Below are positions 11,740 to 24,829 of a DNA stretch of 64,000 nt, one piece after another. A program made the position numbers and the translations under genes. Each line of letters begins with the position of its first letter. The first letter of the stretch is position 1. The stretch covers positions 1,302,001 through 1,366,000 of the forward strand of contig JAVHKY010000077.1 of the NCBI GenBank assembly GCA_035079385.1. Reading direction: 5' to 3'. Below the pieces are notes generated by a model. It was not told where the DNA came from. It did not search any database and saw only the letters and a program-made list of their open reading frames with translations. This stretch comes from Aspidiotus rigidus (lineage: Eukaryota > Arthropoda > Insecta > Hemiptera > Diaspididae).

Positions 11740-13335
11740 TCGTATGAAAATTGGCGATCATCTTTCTAATATTGAAATCCACTCAAGATCCTTCCCTCCC
11801 CGCATCTTACCGACCTTATGTTCTGGCTTCTGTTTTTGGCAAACTTTTCCAAAAAGGACTGTGAATGCAAACGATTGATCCTTATTATTTGTACCACAAA
11901 TTCATTGCACTTCTAGTACATTAGACCGCTGTATGCAATCACAGTAAATGGAGAGCACTATTCACACAGATTCTATTCCAATATTGAACCAATACTGATC
12001 GTTAATCCAACTATCTCCCGGGCTTCTTACCCGTGGACACCAATTTAGTTATCTCCTCAAATTCCTAGACGGCGCAGCGATCAAACTGTGTAACCCAATC
12101 TTCTCGTCCTTTCTCGATTCTTCGTGCTGTTTTATTATGGGCTGATACGCAACGCTACCCAGTTATTCGCTCTCAACGTCTCGTTCAGAATCACTGGTCT
12201 AGACAGGTTAACAAATCCTTCGTAAAATTCCCAGATACAATACAACCTACAACCCTAGGTTTAGCCGCTTAGCCTATATACCAAGCTGACATTCCCCTTC
12301 TACAATTCCACTTATTTTTGATTACCGATAACTCTCTCGCATCTACTGCCCAGTTGCCCCATCTCCCTACCTACCTGCCCTTTCTCCTCCCCGAAATTCT
12401 CTACTCCTATCATGACAATCTCATCCTAGACCACCATCTCAAATTCCAGACTCTTCTCATCTTCTCATCCACCCCTTCTTTCGCCTCGACCTGGCTATCG
12501 CCCAACATAATCTACATAAGACACATTAGAGACATGATTGCTGATGACTTCTCTTACCACAACCTGGGTTTTACAGATGGATCCAAATCGGGCTCCAAAA
12601 TTGACTGCACTTTCTCCATCAATGGTGAAGTGTGACTCTTTTGTAGGAAAAACTTGACCTTCATATATTGTGCTGAACTATCTGCCATTTATTCCTGACT
12701 TACTCACCTCACTCTTCTCCCTCAACCCTGTGAAATACTTCTCCTTTTTCTCCTTTCTCCTAGCAAACCCCGCCCCCTCATCCAATCATGTCCTTCAATG
12801 CATTCTCATCCTCCTGCCTACTTTGACATCTTCTCTGTCTTCAGTTGCTTTCCTCAGGATCCTTGGTCATTCGACGCAGTGGATCTGGTTGCCAAGCAAG
12901 CTTTGCTCTCCCCCCCTGTGCCCCACGATTTAAAATCTTTCTACCGTTTCCAAATCATCTCATCTCGGCACAGCCTTTGATCCTTTTAATCATCAATTAA
13001 GAAATCCGCGATACCCTGGTTTTATTCAATCTGTTACTCACGCCGTTAAGTTGTAACTCGACTACCAATTGGGTACACTCGCCTAATTCACTCCTTCTTA
13101 CTCCTTGGACTCTCTGCTCCTCTTTCATGCCAATATACAGTCAAACTGAAAATTTATCCGTATCTAATTTTTTCACCTGCCCTTCTCTTGTAAACATCAC
13201 ACATTCATTTTCTGTTTCCTCTAAAGCTCCTTCTGCTCTTTTCAACAACTTGGAAACCATTTCTAACACTTCAAACTTCCTCTAATTTACCTATTATTAC
13301 AAATCTATTTATTTAATCTCAATATTTCTTGCCAA
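11740..13335 (+). pseudogene. Decayed RT/RNase H region of an I/Jockey-type non-LTR retrotransposon
   Basis: Plus-strand reading gives a fragment resembling the RT N-terminal block S-YRP-LASVFGKLF near 11800-11850. Much of the palm is missing or unreadable. The RNase H domain follows: HNLGFTDGSKSGSK (12555-12600, with the catalytic Asp of FTDGS), ELSAIYSCL (~12675-12705) and DAVDLVAKQALLSPPVP (~12870-12930). These match, in order, RNase H strands and the AD-AAK-A end. Stops and frameshifts occur throughout. The ~300 bp after the RNase H block, ending near a TAATAAAG at ~13340, may be the old 3' region. It belongs with the minus-strand fragment at 1880-2600. Confidence 0.6.
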
Positions 13336-13339
13336 GCTA

Positions 13340-13693
13340 ATAAAGTTCATCACGGGTGACGTCGCAATGCGATATTTGACAACGATATCACACTAATTTC
13401 TTCCAGTGAATTGTCGATTCCCATAAGAATAGCATTGGTAACATTTGATCATATATCAGTATTCAAAAATGAAGAATAAATAAGGAATAAAAAGTTGATT
13501 CTCAAGTAGTGGATAGCTTCTGGATTACAAATACATAAACTTTTTATTGCTTAATTATTCTTCATTTTGGAATACTGATGTATGATCGAAGGTTACCCAT
13601 GCTATTCTTATGGGAATCCATGTTCGCTAAAAGCTGCAGTACTGCATTTTCCTCTGTTATCAGTTGACGTGACGTCAGGGTGATGGACTTTAT
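13340..13693. mobile_element. Hairpin MITE
   Basis: Ends ATAAAGTTCATCAC and GTGATGGACTTTAT are inverted, with TGACGTC close inside both. The best-preserved inner arms are 13416-13495 and 13540-13618 (GATTCCCATAAGAATAGCAT and its complement), ~78 bp each. I could not define a target duplication. It abuts the 3' end of the decayed LINE and precedes a second hairpin MITE. Confidence 0.7.
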
Positions 13694-13804
13694 GACCCTT
13701 TGAGTAGTTAGATAGCTTGTGAAACAAAAAAAATCATTTGTTCAGAATTTCTTATTTACCTTTTGTGCTACACGGATGTGTTCAAATCAGGGCCCAGAAC
13801 CTAA

Positions 13805-14330
13805 GTAGGTGTAAATGTGAGGTATGGGGACATGATGAGTTTGACAGGTGAAGATCATTGACCTTTCTGTTTGACATCTTGTCAGTCTGCACATGCATAT
13901 ATAGTTATCAGTATGTGACAAGACATGGATGGTTGGCTTATTGGTGTGTGCGTGTTATTGCTTCCTTTTTTGTTGCCTAAAATAAATAAATAAATAAAAT
14001 GTATTGGCTAGCCTAGGTTTTAAACCTTGTACATTTGACTTGGAAAGTTCAAAGTTGGCACCCTACACATTTGGCTGCTTGGCTATGGTTAATTAATTAA
14101 TTAATTAATTAATTGATTCTTAATTAATCAACTTAGCCATCAAAAAAAGGTAGCAGCAATATATACACTTAAACACACACACCAATGAGCCAACCGCCAA
14201 CAACAAACACATGTCAACTTGTCATATCCTAGTAACTACATGTGCATGCTCAGACTGATGTCAAATGAAAAGGTCAATGACCTTCACCTGTCAAACTCAT
14301 CACGTCCCCATACCTCACATTTACACCTAC
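13805..14330. mobile_element. Hairpin MITE with TAA target duplication (PIF/Harbinger-like)
   Basis: Inverted arms of ~175-180 bp (13805-13977 and 14150-14330) start GTAGGTGTAAATGTGAGG and end with its complement. They are bounded by TAA at 13802-13804 and 14331-14333. The spacer holds (AATA)n and (TTAA)n tracts. A 3-bp TAA-type duplication is typical of PIF/Harbinger-derived MITEs, which is why I favour that group. The ORFs inside are arm sequence. Confidence 0.78.
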
Positions 14331-14333
14331 TAA

Positions 14334-17300
14334 CCTACTCTGGATTCTCTCGATCCTCACTTTCTATCCAAGCCCCTCTTTCTACAAATCTAATGGTCTT
14401 GAAAATTCTCTTTCTTGTCCACTGGTCAACTTCTTCCTCATCTCTTTTCTATGGATACCACAATATTTTTTCGAATTCCCAGAATAGATACAGAACCTCG
14501 GCCCTCAGAATGACAATGAATTCATCCACCTTCCATGTATAGCTCAATGATTGAATTTTCTCTCAGTCCTCCATATGATAAATATATATCTTTGTATTTC
14601 TTCATAGTTCTTGAAGTGGAGCCTCGAAATCACAATGTGCCGGATAAACAACGGACCAAAGAAGTTTCCATAAAACAGGTTCATTTTCTCATTTACAGAT
14701 TTTCCTTGGCCCTCCTGTTATAGAAATAGCGTGATAGTCAAAATTTTTGAAGTAGCTTAGAACCTCATTCCCTTAATTGGAATTACATTTGCCAGAAGGA
14801 CGGCGAAAGTTTTCCTTGAATAACCTGTCCTTAAAACACTTTTTTTTTTTTTTTTTAATAGAGATTTGAAACGATTTTTCGCTCGACTTAGAAAGAAATT
14901 ACAGACACTTCAGTTTCATAAGGATGGAGATTTTCCTTTAGCTGTCATCAAATATGGAGTGTTTTCAGATTTAGCTGAGGCCTGACGTTACCTCATGAAG
15001 AACGATTTCTTGGTAAAGAATTTTGTAGAATGGTTTGTGGAAGTAAAAACTTCAAAAATCTCGACCCGAAACTGTTCGCTCGAGAGATTACGTGAAAAAT
15101 CGTCTTGCATTCCTTGTGCAAATGATTTTTCTATACATTTTACATAATTACGTATGTTACGTTGAAAAAAAAAAAAAAAAATGAAGGAACGAAGAAACGA
15201 AGTGTTGTAAGATGATGTGGTGCATTAGTTCGAACATCGTCTTACAAGACATCCTCGACCTCTGGGTAATCGACGGACAGAATACGAAAATCAGTAGTCT
15301 AGGCCAAAGAATCCATCAGTAATGATTGAAATGCGGTGCACTCATGACTCTTGTCTTCGTATATTCCGAATTGAGATCAAGTATTAATTACAAAGTTAAC
15401 GGTATTCTTTCAACGTCGGAAAAAGCACATCGTCAAAAGAATGGGTGTAATTTTGAAAATTTATACGTACTGGTATTACTATTTCTGGCACGTTTGACTC
15501 GTATACATATATCCGCGGCTTCATATTCGGACATTAGAATTGATTTAGTCGAGATAAGTACAGTTGTTGTCGGATGACGTTCGCTGGTTCATCGCAGCTT
15601 TTTTTCTCGGTGGAAAAATTCGCTTTTAGCTGCTTCGTGTGAATTAATTAACGATGTCCGAAACTGTGCGAATGTGTCTGAGGCAGCTGTTGGTGGAGAA
15701 GATCTTCATTTAACGGCATATTATGATCGGGTCTTGTAAGGCTGCCTAATTTGTCAACAATAATCGATCGGTCCTGCCATTGACACCCTGCGACTCTTGC
15801 GAGTGTGTCAATGTAAATTGTCGAAGATCGTCATTTCCTGCAAGCAGTAAATGCACAGCACATGTCACCTCTGTTAGACAATGAAGACTTCTCGTCTGTC
15901 GCACTGTTTACCAATGTTCTCCAAATATAGTTAGTATGTGAAAAACGTCGATTGTTGCGAACGTTTCATACATACGAGACAATTCATCAGTCAGTATTTC
16001 TTGTAGTCAGAATTGCGTGACCTGTGGTGATCACCTTCAGTTGACGAAAATATTTTGCGAATCGATGGTACAGCGGTTATTTCCTCTTTTTACAAAGACT
16101 ATCCTAAATGGCATTTAACTGATATTCGATCAATATTAAATGAAATTACTATTTCGACTTTGACCTTTCTACTGTCGCGCTTGTGAAATATCTGAGTATT
16201 TAGGATGTATGCTGATTTTGTACCCATAAAATCGTCTCATTTGTAATGCAATTTCACTTGAAAATATTATTTCGACGACGACGTTAGTATCGCTTGTACG
16301 GCACGTGATTGCGTCTTAATTTTTCATCAGAAAGTCAGCAAATTTATTACTAATTCATTGTTTCATGTTTCATGTTGCAGGTAAGCTTTTTCCGCTTGGT
16401 TTATAAATTGCGAGTTCCAGACGTATATACCTACTATTTGGGTTCACTAAACCGCTGCGATTTACACGCGATTTGCGAGTTCATTATTATTCTGAGTAAC
16501 GTATAGACATTATTTCTCTCCGACAAATATTCTCTAATAATATTCAAGGTTCATTACTATCGCGAGGAATTAAAAAAACGCATTTTCTAAGAATAGATTG
16601 ATCGGCGTTTTCTATTTTTGAAGAAGAATTTGGCGTATCGAAAATTTGTGTCTAGTGCTTAATATCAATAATGATGATGATTCTTCTAATGATTTGAAAA
16701 CCTTTGGATGGATGCAAGTATGGTTGTGCAAACGTTACCTCGATTAACGGCGTTGTGTGGTAACTTTGATCTAGACCAGAAGAGACGTTGAAACGGAGGC
16801 TGAGATATGAATTTAGATCTTGATATTTGCTCTGGTAAAAATTCTCCACCTGTCTACTGTCGTGCCCTTCTGTATGAAAATGTGCAGTTCGCTGTACTCA
16901 ATGCTCATTAATTTGGTTATATTTTACGTTCATCATGGAATGTTGAAATCGGTTTTATGGGTGATATTAATTTTGATCGACGTACGATGGTAAAGTGCGA
17001 TTTTCCCCAAGGCTAGTAATTGTGCTCGATGTGAAAATTTATTACCCACGCGTTAGCTCGTAAAATATTCGCATTCGTTGAGAAAATTTTCACTGGAATT
17101 TCCTCGTACGTGAAAATTTGAAAATCTCAGAAAACAGCAGAAATCAATATTGAAACTTGGAAAAGGGATGGTCAAACATCGATTTTTTTCGGGAAATTGC
17201 TCTTGAAATGTAGGGAGGGAGAAGGATATGGGTTGAGGCTGTAATAATCTCAAGAAGGGGAAGTGGGAACGGTATAAAAATAGCTTTCTTTGTCTTCAAT

Positions 17301-17939
17301 TTTGGTACTCGAACTCACGAATAATGGTTTCAGAAGTATAGCTTATTCTCTGCCCTAGAACTTCGTGACCGATTTATAGATAATCGTGAAATAGGGAAAG
17401 TCAGGGCGAATGCAGACGTGCCCGCTCATCTTGGCGCCGCATTTATTTTTGTGCCAGTTTGTTTCTGCAAATTCAGTGAGCTTCAATTCTTATTATATTT
17501 GGACGAAAAGGAAAGTGTCGTAAGGATGACTAACTTCAACTTAGCATCAGGTTTCATCAATTCTTTACTAATAGACGCAGAAAGTTGACGTATATCAGAA
17601 TATTAATTCAGTGTAGGTCTATAAAGGTTTTGAACGGTGATGCGATTAGATCCGAGCTGCTGTGAGAAGAGCCATGTTGTGCTCTCTGTTTGCGAGAATT
17701 GGACCTTTTCTGTATGAAGATGATAAGTCATTGTTGAAAAATGCTGGAGGGTGTGGTAGACTTATGATGGTCTAGGTGACAACCTTAAGAAATCGGATAC
17801 AACTGTTGGCGCCTGACAGTTTAGCTGTAACTTGTGGAACAAATTCTCGGAAAAATATAATACAATCCTTCAAATAATCCGACCGAGAGAGCAATGAGGA
17901 ATCTAGATGAGAAAGTTCGAAGCCCTCTTAATGCCAATG
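14334..17939. other. No gene recognised
   Basis: AT-rich, with homopolymers T18 near 14841 and A16 near 15165. ORFs are under 110 codons and show no family signature. A possible pyrimidine tract followed by TTGCAG|GTAAGC near 16375 has splice-like letters on both sides, but no coding frame supports an exon. Confidence 0.4.
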
Positions 17940-17947
17940 ACTATTCT

Positions 17948-18107
17948 CAGTGGCGGATCTAGGAATTTTTTTAGGGGGGGGGGTTTATGGAAAGGAAGGC
18001 TTTTAGGATATTTATCTCGTCCAATTTTTCCCTTTTCCCCTTTCTTTCTTTTTTTTTACGAAGGGGGGGGTTTAAACCCCCAAAAACCACCCTTAAATCC
18101 GCCGCTG
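17948..18107. mobile_element. hAT-type MITE, 8-bp TSD
   Basis: The 160-bp element begins CAGTGGCGGATCTAGG and ends AAATCCGCCGCTG, imperfect terminal inverted repeats of hAT type (CAG-GGCGGA). It is bracketed by the perfect octamer ACTATTCT at 17940-17947 and 18108-18115. The interior is little more than a G-run and a complementary C-run. It needs an external hAT transposase. Confidence 0.88.
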
Positions 18108-18239
18108 ACTATTCTAGGAGCGGCCGCTCAAGATTTCGTCAAATTGAGCCGCGTCGAATGGTCCGCGTCAAATCAATAGGGAACTAAATGCTGAAATTTT
18201 TCTAGGACTTGTCACAATTATCAATAAAAGAGTTGGAAG

Positions 18240-18640
18240 AAAAAACTCACTGGTTCTTTAATGGAGTTGAACGAGGGTTGGCAGGGAACCTGTTTCACGA
18301 GGCTTGTGGGATCTAAAAAATGTTTGACGTCATTGGACTGTGACACGTCACAAGCCTGACCTATGACGACATTGAATTGTGACGTCACAGGCTTGGACTT
18401 TGGAGCTACATAACGTAGGAGAAGGACTTAGAAAAATTTCGACCTCCAACCTGTATATGATAGGAAGAACATTTGAAAAAATTTCGACCACCGAGCCATG
18501 TACGATGGGGGGGAGGGGGAACTTGGAGAAATTTCGGTCTCCGTACTATATATGATAGGACATTGACCTCTGAACGACCCTGAGGTTGCTGTACGGCTGG
18601 ACGGCAGACATTTATTCCAGAAAATCCTTTGATAAAACAG
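18240..18640. repeat. Composite dispersed repeat with TGACGTCA motifs
   Basis: The block GGCAGGGAACCTGTTTCACG, a duplicated ~40-bp TGACGTCA-containing segment (18300-18345 and 18362-18402), two or three 45-bp minisatellite units, and then GGCTGGACGG recur in the same order at 33205-33480. This is a dispersed family with its own internal architecture. No ORF of interest. Confidence 0.7.
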
Positions 18641-19300
18641 ATTCCCTCTGTGCGAACTGAATGTTTTCAACGGAGAACCCTCTATTTCTTTTGTTCGGGG
18701 ACATGCTCAGGACATTTCACCGAGCTGATGATGTCGGGACTTGAAATATCTTCGACGATCAAGCTGTATACTTATTTATGAGGAGGGATTTGAAAACGGG
18801 ACTTGGGAATGATATCATTAACCCAAGTTTGGAGAATTTGTTTAGGCTAGATATTATAAAAATTTCTATAAGTTAGATTATAGGAATTTTTCTCGGGTAG
18901 ATAAAGTTCAGAGAGAGTCTTCAGGATACATTTTACTGTTCCGTGTCGTGCAACATGATGAATAATATTTCATCGTATGTACTGAGGTATTTTACAGATA
19001 ATACAGATTCACTCTCACATAGCTAAAGCCTTCTTTACAGCAACTTTTTTTATTTAAACCTCGCGCTCTACTTCCACCAAAACTTTACAAAACAATTTCA
19101 ATCGGTCTTGTACATCTCGTTCGGATATCTAATACGTCTACTCACTCAAAGATGAAGAAAACAAAAAAAATTAGAAGCCATTGCAGTCGTTGCAATGGCA
19201 GCGGGGAACCCGCAATTCCTTAACTCGACCTCTCAGGTGGTGTGGAACTGAGTTGATAATCTTGTCATATAATTCAAATCGAAATTATCATTCTACATTC
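18641..19300. other. No gene recognised
   Basis: AT-rich spacer between repeats; nothing I can assign. Confidence 0.4.
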
Positions 19301-19810
19301 CCTCCTTTCATATATAGCTCGAAAGTCGAAATTCTTCTAAGTCCCCCTTCTATCATATATAGCTCGGAAGTCACAATTCTTCCAAGTCCCTCTCCTATCA
19401 TATATAGTTCGAGGCTCGAAATTCTTCTAAGTCCCCCTCCTATCATATATAGCTCGAGACTTGAAATTCTTCTGAGTTCCCCTCCTATCATATATAGCTC
19501 GAAAGTCACGATTCTTCCAAGTCCCCCTCCTATCATATATATCTCAAGACTCGAAATTCTTTCAAGTCCCCCTCCTATCATATATAGCTCGAGTCTCAAA
19601 ATTTTTCCAAGTTTTTGGTTGGACGGCGGACGGCGGACGGTAGCTCGAAAGTCAAACTTCTTCCAAGTCCCCCCCCCCCTATTATATATAGCTCGGGACT
19701 TGAAATTCGTACAAGTCCCCCTCCTTTCATATATAGCTCGAGACTCGAAATTCTTCCAAGTCCCCCTCCTATCATATATAGCTCGAGACTCGAAATTCTT
19801 CTAAGTCCCG
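19301..19810. repeat. 45-bp minisatellite array, open on both strands
   Basis: About eleven units of ~45 bp (TCATATATAGCTCGAGACTCGAAATTCTTCCAAGTCCCCCTCC, split as TCATATATAGCTCGAGACTC plus GAAATTCTTCCAAGTCCCCC). An interruption at ~19612-19650 holds GGACGGCGGACGG. Because 45 is a multiple of three and the unit lacks stops in some frames, a 207-codon plus ORF and a 103-codon minus ORF run through it with 15-residue periodicity (IIYSSRLEILLSPPP; MIGGGLRRISSLELY). I regard these ORFs as by-products of the repeat. Confidence 0.9.
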
Positions 19811-22800
19811 TGACCTAACCTAACCTGCGGACGCGGACGTTTTCTGAGGATGTAATCTCCTAACAAAATGGATTGCGGGTTCCCCGCTAATAAGACAAGC
19901 TGTTTTCCACGGGGCCCCTAGGCTGGAGGGTTCCCCACTGTCATTGCAAAGATTGCAATGGCCTCTAAATTTTTTCAATACGAAAGGGGTTAGAGATTAT
20001 AGACTGGAAAGATGTGGAAATTTTTCGGTGGGAATTCAATAATAAGGATCGATCGAATTTTAGGTACTTGCTCGTATTATGATTCATAGTTGATCGAATG
20101 ACTTTGACTGGGTATTCGTATGAAAACTTGCAGCTTAGAGGATACGGAAGACATTTTCTCCCCGCGGACAGAATTGAAAATAAGGAGAAATACAGGTAGT
20201 GTGACGATGGTTTGACATGATTGAGGACATCAAAAGTCGCTTATCTATGAATTCGAGTCGGTCATCCGCTAGGAGCGTTAAAATTGAAAATGAGAGAAGG
20301 CGATTTTTCCTTTTCAATGTTCAACGAGTAATGTCAAAATAACTTGGGAACGAAACAGTTCAGGAGAAAAATGAAGAAATAAAATTTGTAGAGCGTAAAA
20401 TTTTCTACAAATCATATTCTTTCATAAAAATTGTTTGAAATCGATTTGAGGAAACCTTCCGCCCTCCACCCGCACCGCCCATCAATTTTTGCGTTTTTGT
20501 AAAGCGACGTACGAGCGCTGATATATGTCCAAGATAACGTCAACAGAGATTCAGAGTCTTCATGTGATAAGATTATAATGTCGACATAGTAGCCAGAAGA
20601 CCCTCTATCTTCTCCTTCCACGTTTATAATGATTGAATCGCATTCATCGGGAGAAATTTTCTGATTTATCTTTCTAGATTACCAAAAGCCAAAAGATTTA
20701 GAGCTTTTTCTTTTATCGAGATCTGGAGCCCGAGAAATACAGATTTTTTTTTTTTCAAGATCTGAAATCCGAAGATCCGTATCTTTTGGTGCCACTCAGA
20801 CTTGGAATGTGAGAGGTTTGATCCTTTTTTCACTGTCAAGATCCGAGTTTCAGATAATTCAAGGTTCCCCAGTCCTGCACTGCATCAATGAGACCTAACG
20901 AAAATAAAACTATAATAACAACAATCATAGCAATAATGATAGACAACGAAGAAATTTAGATATATGATCGAAAAGTACGATCGAAGAGTACATGCAGTAG
21001 GTACCCGAGTATATACCATTATTGGGGTATCGAGAAGAAGAAACTTCTTCGAAGACCAAGAAAATTTGAGTAAAAGATGCTGTGCAAAAAGTAACAGAGT
21101 ATACAAATCTTTATAGTGACGTCACATACAATCTTTCGATAGAAAACTTTTATTTTTTTCGCGAATGCTTGAGAAGATTCTTGGCTTGCCGAGGCAAGAT
21201 CTCTAAAAATAACGAAAATGTCTTTTCTCTTTCCCAATTGAAGCTAATGTCTTTGCAGGTGGGAAACGAGTTACCAAATAAACCTTTTTAATTTACCGCT
21301 TACAATTTCGCCAAACCCATCTTCTTCCTAGTGAGATCCATTCCATCGAGCTAAGAAAATCTTTGTTGGGGCTCGCGAGTAACATTTTGAGGTATTTACG
21401 ACATCCTGTATAAATTGGCTAGACGGCACGCGTAGACTGTGAACAAGATATCAAGTTGGTAAAAGGAATCAATGATGTAAGGCGCCAGGTGACGTTCTTA
21501 CTTCATGAAATAGTTTCGATTAGAATGGGTCCATGATTTAATACATCTTATATCTCGTCTGTATTTTTCCTTCTCTGGTTTCCTATTGAAGAATTATGTA
21601 TTGGAAGTTGTCGATCGCTTACATGATTATAGATTGTTCTTGTGAATTACTTTGTATGATTAGACGCTATTTATTGTCTAGCAAATCTTAAAATCCTACA
21701 CTTTTCAGAATGTGGAGTTCTAAACACCATTTGCGTGGTTCAGCGATCCAAATAATTTATACTCTCGGCTTTGTTATGAAAGTCTCCGCGCTGGATGTCG
21801 CTTATCACAACGTCTCTCTTTCAACCTATATTCGTGAAAGTTCATTATATTTGTAAGTGTGGAATTATGTTCGGTTTCATCATTAAAAGAAAAATTCAGC
21901 ATTTGAATTTTTAGAGTAGTTCAATAATCAGTATTTTGTTAAAATTTGAAAAAAGAAGTTGAAATTGTCCCGGTCTTACGATTGCTCTTCATTTCATAGG
22001 TAATTCTTCTCCTTCAGTGATCGAATTGAGGCAGGATGATGGCAGAAGAAAAACTGATTTATTGTGAATCGAGCAAACGGTAACTGAGTGAAAATCTTCT
22101 CGTCCATCTTTGAAAAAGGAATCGAAAGAGAGTGCCCCTTGGAAGTGATTGAGGACTCTTCCAAAATTTAGAAAAATAGTAGCAGAGTTGAGTGGAAGAA
22201 AACTCATCAGTTATCGGGATTACGTATAAACAAAACTCTAGTTTATTTTGGAAGGTGGAAGGAGTTGGAGACATTCTGACCTTTGTACTCATGGAAGAAT
22301 CATTATAAGAAGACCTTGAAGAACTTTTTGCCCAGAAAAAAGTAAAAATCATGCGTCTATTCCAGTCTGAATCTTTCTTCTATTTTTCAAAATAAATTGC
22401 TCAAACCTTTTTTTAAGGACAGATTACAAGTCGTTCGACCCCTTCCTATGTCCTGAAACTGGGTCATGACCTTCACCTCCCGCACCATCGGAACCGGTGG
22501 CTGAGAGGAAGTTGCTCTGGGGCGAGAAGAAAAGTTTGGGCCGCGATACAGAAAGCTTGAGCTCCCACCATGAATAGGAAGAATTCTGGACTAGATCGTC
22601 GAAGACATTTAAGAGCTCAGAGGTGAGCGTAATGTTATACAGAAATAATGAAATCAGAACATCCGAATTTATTCGTTCTTAACTTCGTCTCTTATCAAGA
22701 AATTGACTTGAAATATTATGAAGTTCTCTTCTGTCTGATCTGTTATAAATTTATTTTCGCGAAGAATTTCTTCGCTCAATTGAGCTAAAACTGAGGCTGA

Positions 22801-24829
22801 AATGAAAGTTCGTGCTGCAAACCGAGCGATGCGAAGTAGAAATAGCAGAAATTTCGAATTCCTGAGAAAAACAAAATCAAGTACCTTATCAAGTCGCTTT
22901 TTTGTATTTAATGATGTATCTTCAATTCAAGAATTTCTCGTAAATTCTTTGTACAGAAAGCAACATCATAGGCTTTAAAATTCTTGATTGTATTTTCGCT
23001 CCGGCACATTTTGAATTTTGGAAAATTTTCCAAGTTGACTTTCGCTGTTGTTCTACTTCCAAACTTATTTCTGAGAATTTTATAATTGCTCGGACTGTGC
23101 AAACTTGGAGGTACAATCGGCGAGAATTCAGCCAAAGTTGTCTCGTATTCGTACAACTCGCATTTCTCACTTTCATAAACTGGCGATTAATGATCTTACT
23201 TTTTCTTTTTAAACGGCGCGCGTGGACTGATTGATAGATACTTGAGCTACTTAAGGTAATTAAGGTGGTTTTGCATCATAATTATCTTAATTTCTTACAT
23301 TGTTGTCCATGTCTATCGAGATTCCCGTCAATGTATCGGAAGTTTCATCTTATTAGAGTACCGTAGAGTATTCGGCCTTCATTTTTGCTCCGCATAACCT
23401 CTACTATAGTTCGCGAATTAGTATGGTATTACACTTTCTCGGATTATTTCACTCGCTTCTCCATTGTATAGGTTCCATGAATGATGGGATATAGCGTCGG
23501 ATCAATCGTTTTTCTCGGCTGCCTCATCACATTCACGCATCCATCACGGATGTTCACGGACTTCTGACGTCGATTAACCTCATATTGACGTGACGTGGTG
23601 CAAAATCACACTGCATGATGAGGAGCCTTAGTGCGCGTACGTACTAATTTTATTAATTACACGTAGGCTGCTCGAGTTCTATACTCCAAAGTAAAAGGTG
23701 AAAAAATACCTCTTTATTGTGTAGGCAGTAATGATAAAATGATGTCGATATCTTTATTATTCAATCGAAATGAAAAATATGCGTATTAAATTACGCGCGC
23801 TTGTGGTTCGCAAGTTTGTTGAATGAAAAGACCGCGCGTGGTGTAGAAAATTCGAACAAGCGTATAATAATTCTACGTACACTCTCGGTGTCTTAATCGT
23901 ATCTTCTTATGTCAACTCGGAATTGTTGAATAGTAAACACGGTATGACCTATTTTGTGTTAGTGTGTAGGTCCGAAAAATTGTGGAGCGGCGAGAGTGAG
24001 CCAATAAACGATGGGTGAATTTGTACGAATCTGGACTACGAACTTTTTTAAAATGAATTTGGAGTGGATATTTACAATTGGTGATTTCAGTAAAGCGACC
24101 GAAAAAACAGAGTGTGCTATCTCGTCGTTTTGTATCAATTTTGGAGGGGTGATGTGATCTCGAGTACCATTTCTCGTATTATCGAATATTGTTTTTGGAG
24201 AGAGTTCTAGCTTCGTCAACTATTTAGATATTATGTCTTCATTCGACTGTGTTGTGAAAAAGATATGAATAGCAAAGTCCGGGCAAACCGACTTCCCCCT
24301 TCCAGAGAACCTCTCGAGACGGAATTTTCAAACTTCAGGCTAGTAGCACTGAGTCGGATTTATTCTTTAATTATTGGTTTGGTGATTTGGAAGGAGAATA
24401 TAAGTTGGTCAGTAGAAGTATTGTTGAAATAGTATCAGAGATGATATTTTTATAACAGTGCCAGGTTTGGTATTCATACCCCGTCTCAACAAAACTGAAA
24501 CGTAGAAAACAAGACTAAGAAATCTGGTGAAACCGAGTAGAACGAGAGATGCACTGGATGAAAAACAGTGGATTCATATCGTCCGAAAGTATGACGTCGA
24601 TACTTTTTGAGGTGGTTATATTCCTGATTCTTCTTCATGATTTGCCCTTTGGAGGCACCGTGAACAAAACTGAAGCTGGCGGCGTTGAGGTCGGGGCCAT
24701 TGTGGATGTTGGAGGAGGCCGACTTTCACGGAAGTAACAAGGTACTTCCTCTCCCATGCGCATAGTAGTTTCCTTGTCCTACTGATGTGCTTTTGCAGGA
24801 CGCAATCTGTCGACACCGGCCAGGCATGG
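19811..24829. other. No gene recognised over 5 kb
   Basis: Unique-looking AT-rich sequence with ORFs under 100 codons, none showing a domain. It begins with GACCTAACCTAACCTGCGG just after the minisatellite. It may be intergenic or intronic; no splice-flanked coding block could be supported. Confidence 0.4.

Noticed and set aside
14090..14125. (TTAA)n tract as a target for TTAA-specific insertion
   Set aside because: It is the low-complexity loop of the hairpin MITE and no insertion sits in it.
16370..16390. TTGCAG followed by GTAAGC, looking like adjacent splice sites
   Set aside because: No coding frame on either side; likely coincidence.
19181..19804. 207-codon plus ORF with 15-residue periodicity
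   Set aside because: Direct translation of the 45-bp minisatellite; the complementary strand is equally open and no domain is present.
19812..19830. CCTAACCTAACC, resembling the insect telomeric repeat TTAGG
   Set aside because: Only two and a half units; expected by chance in a window this long.
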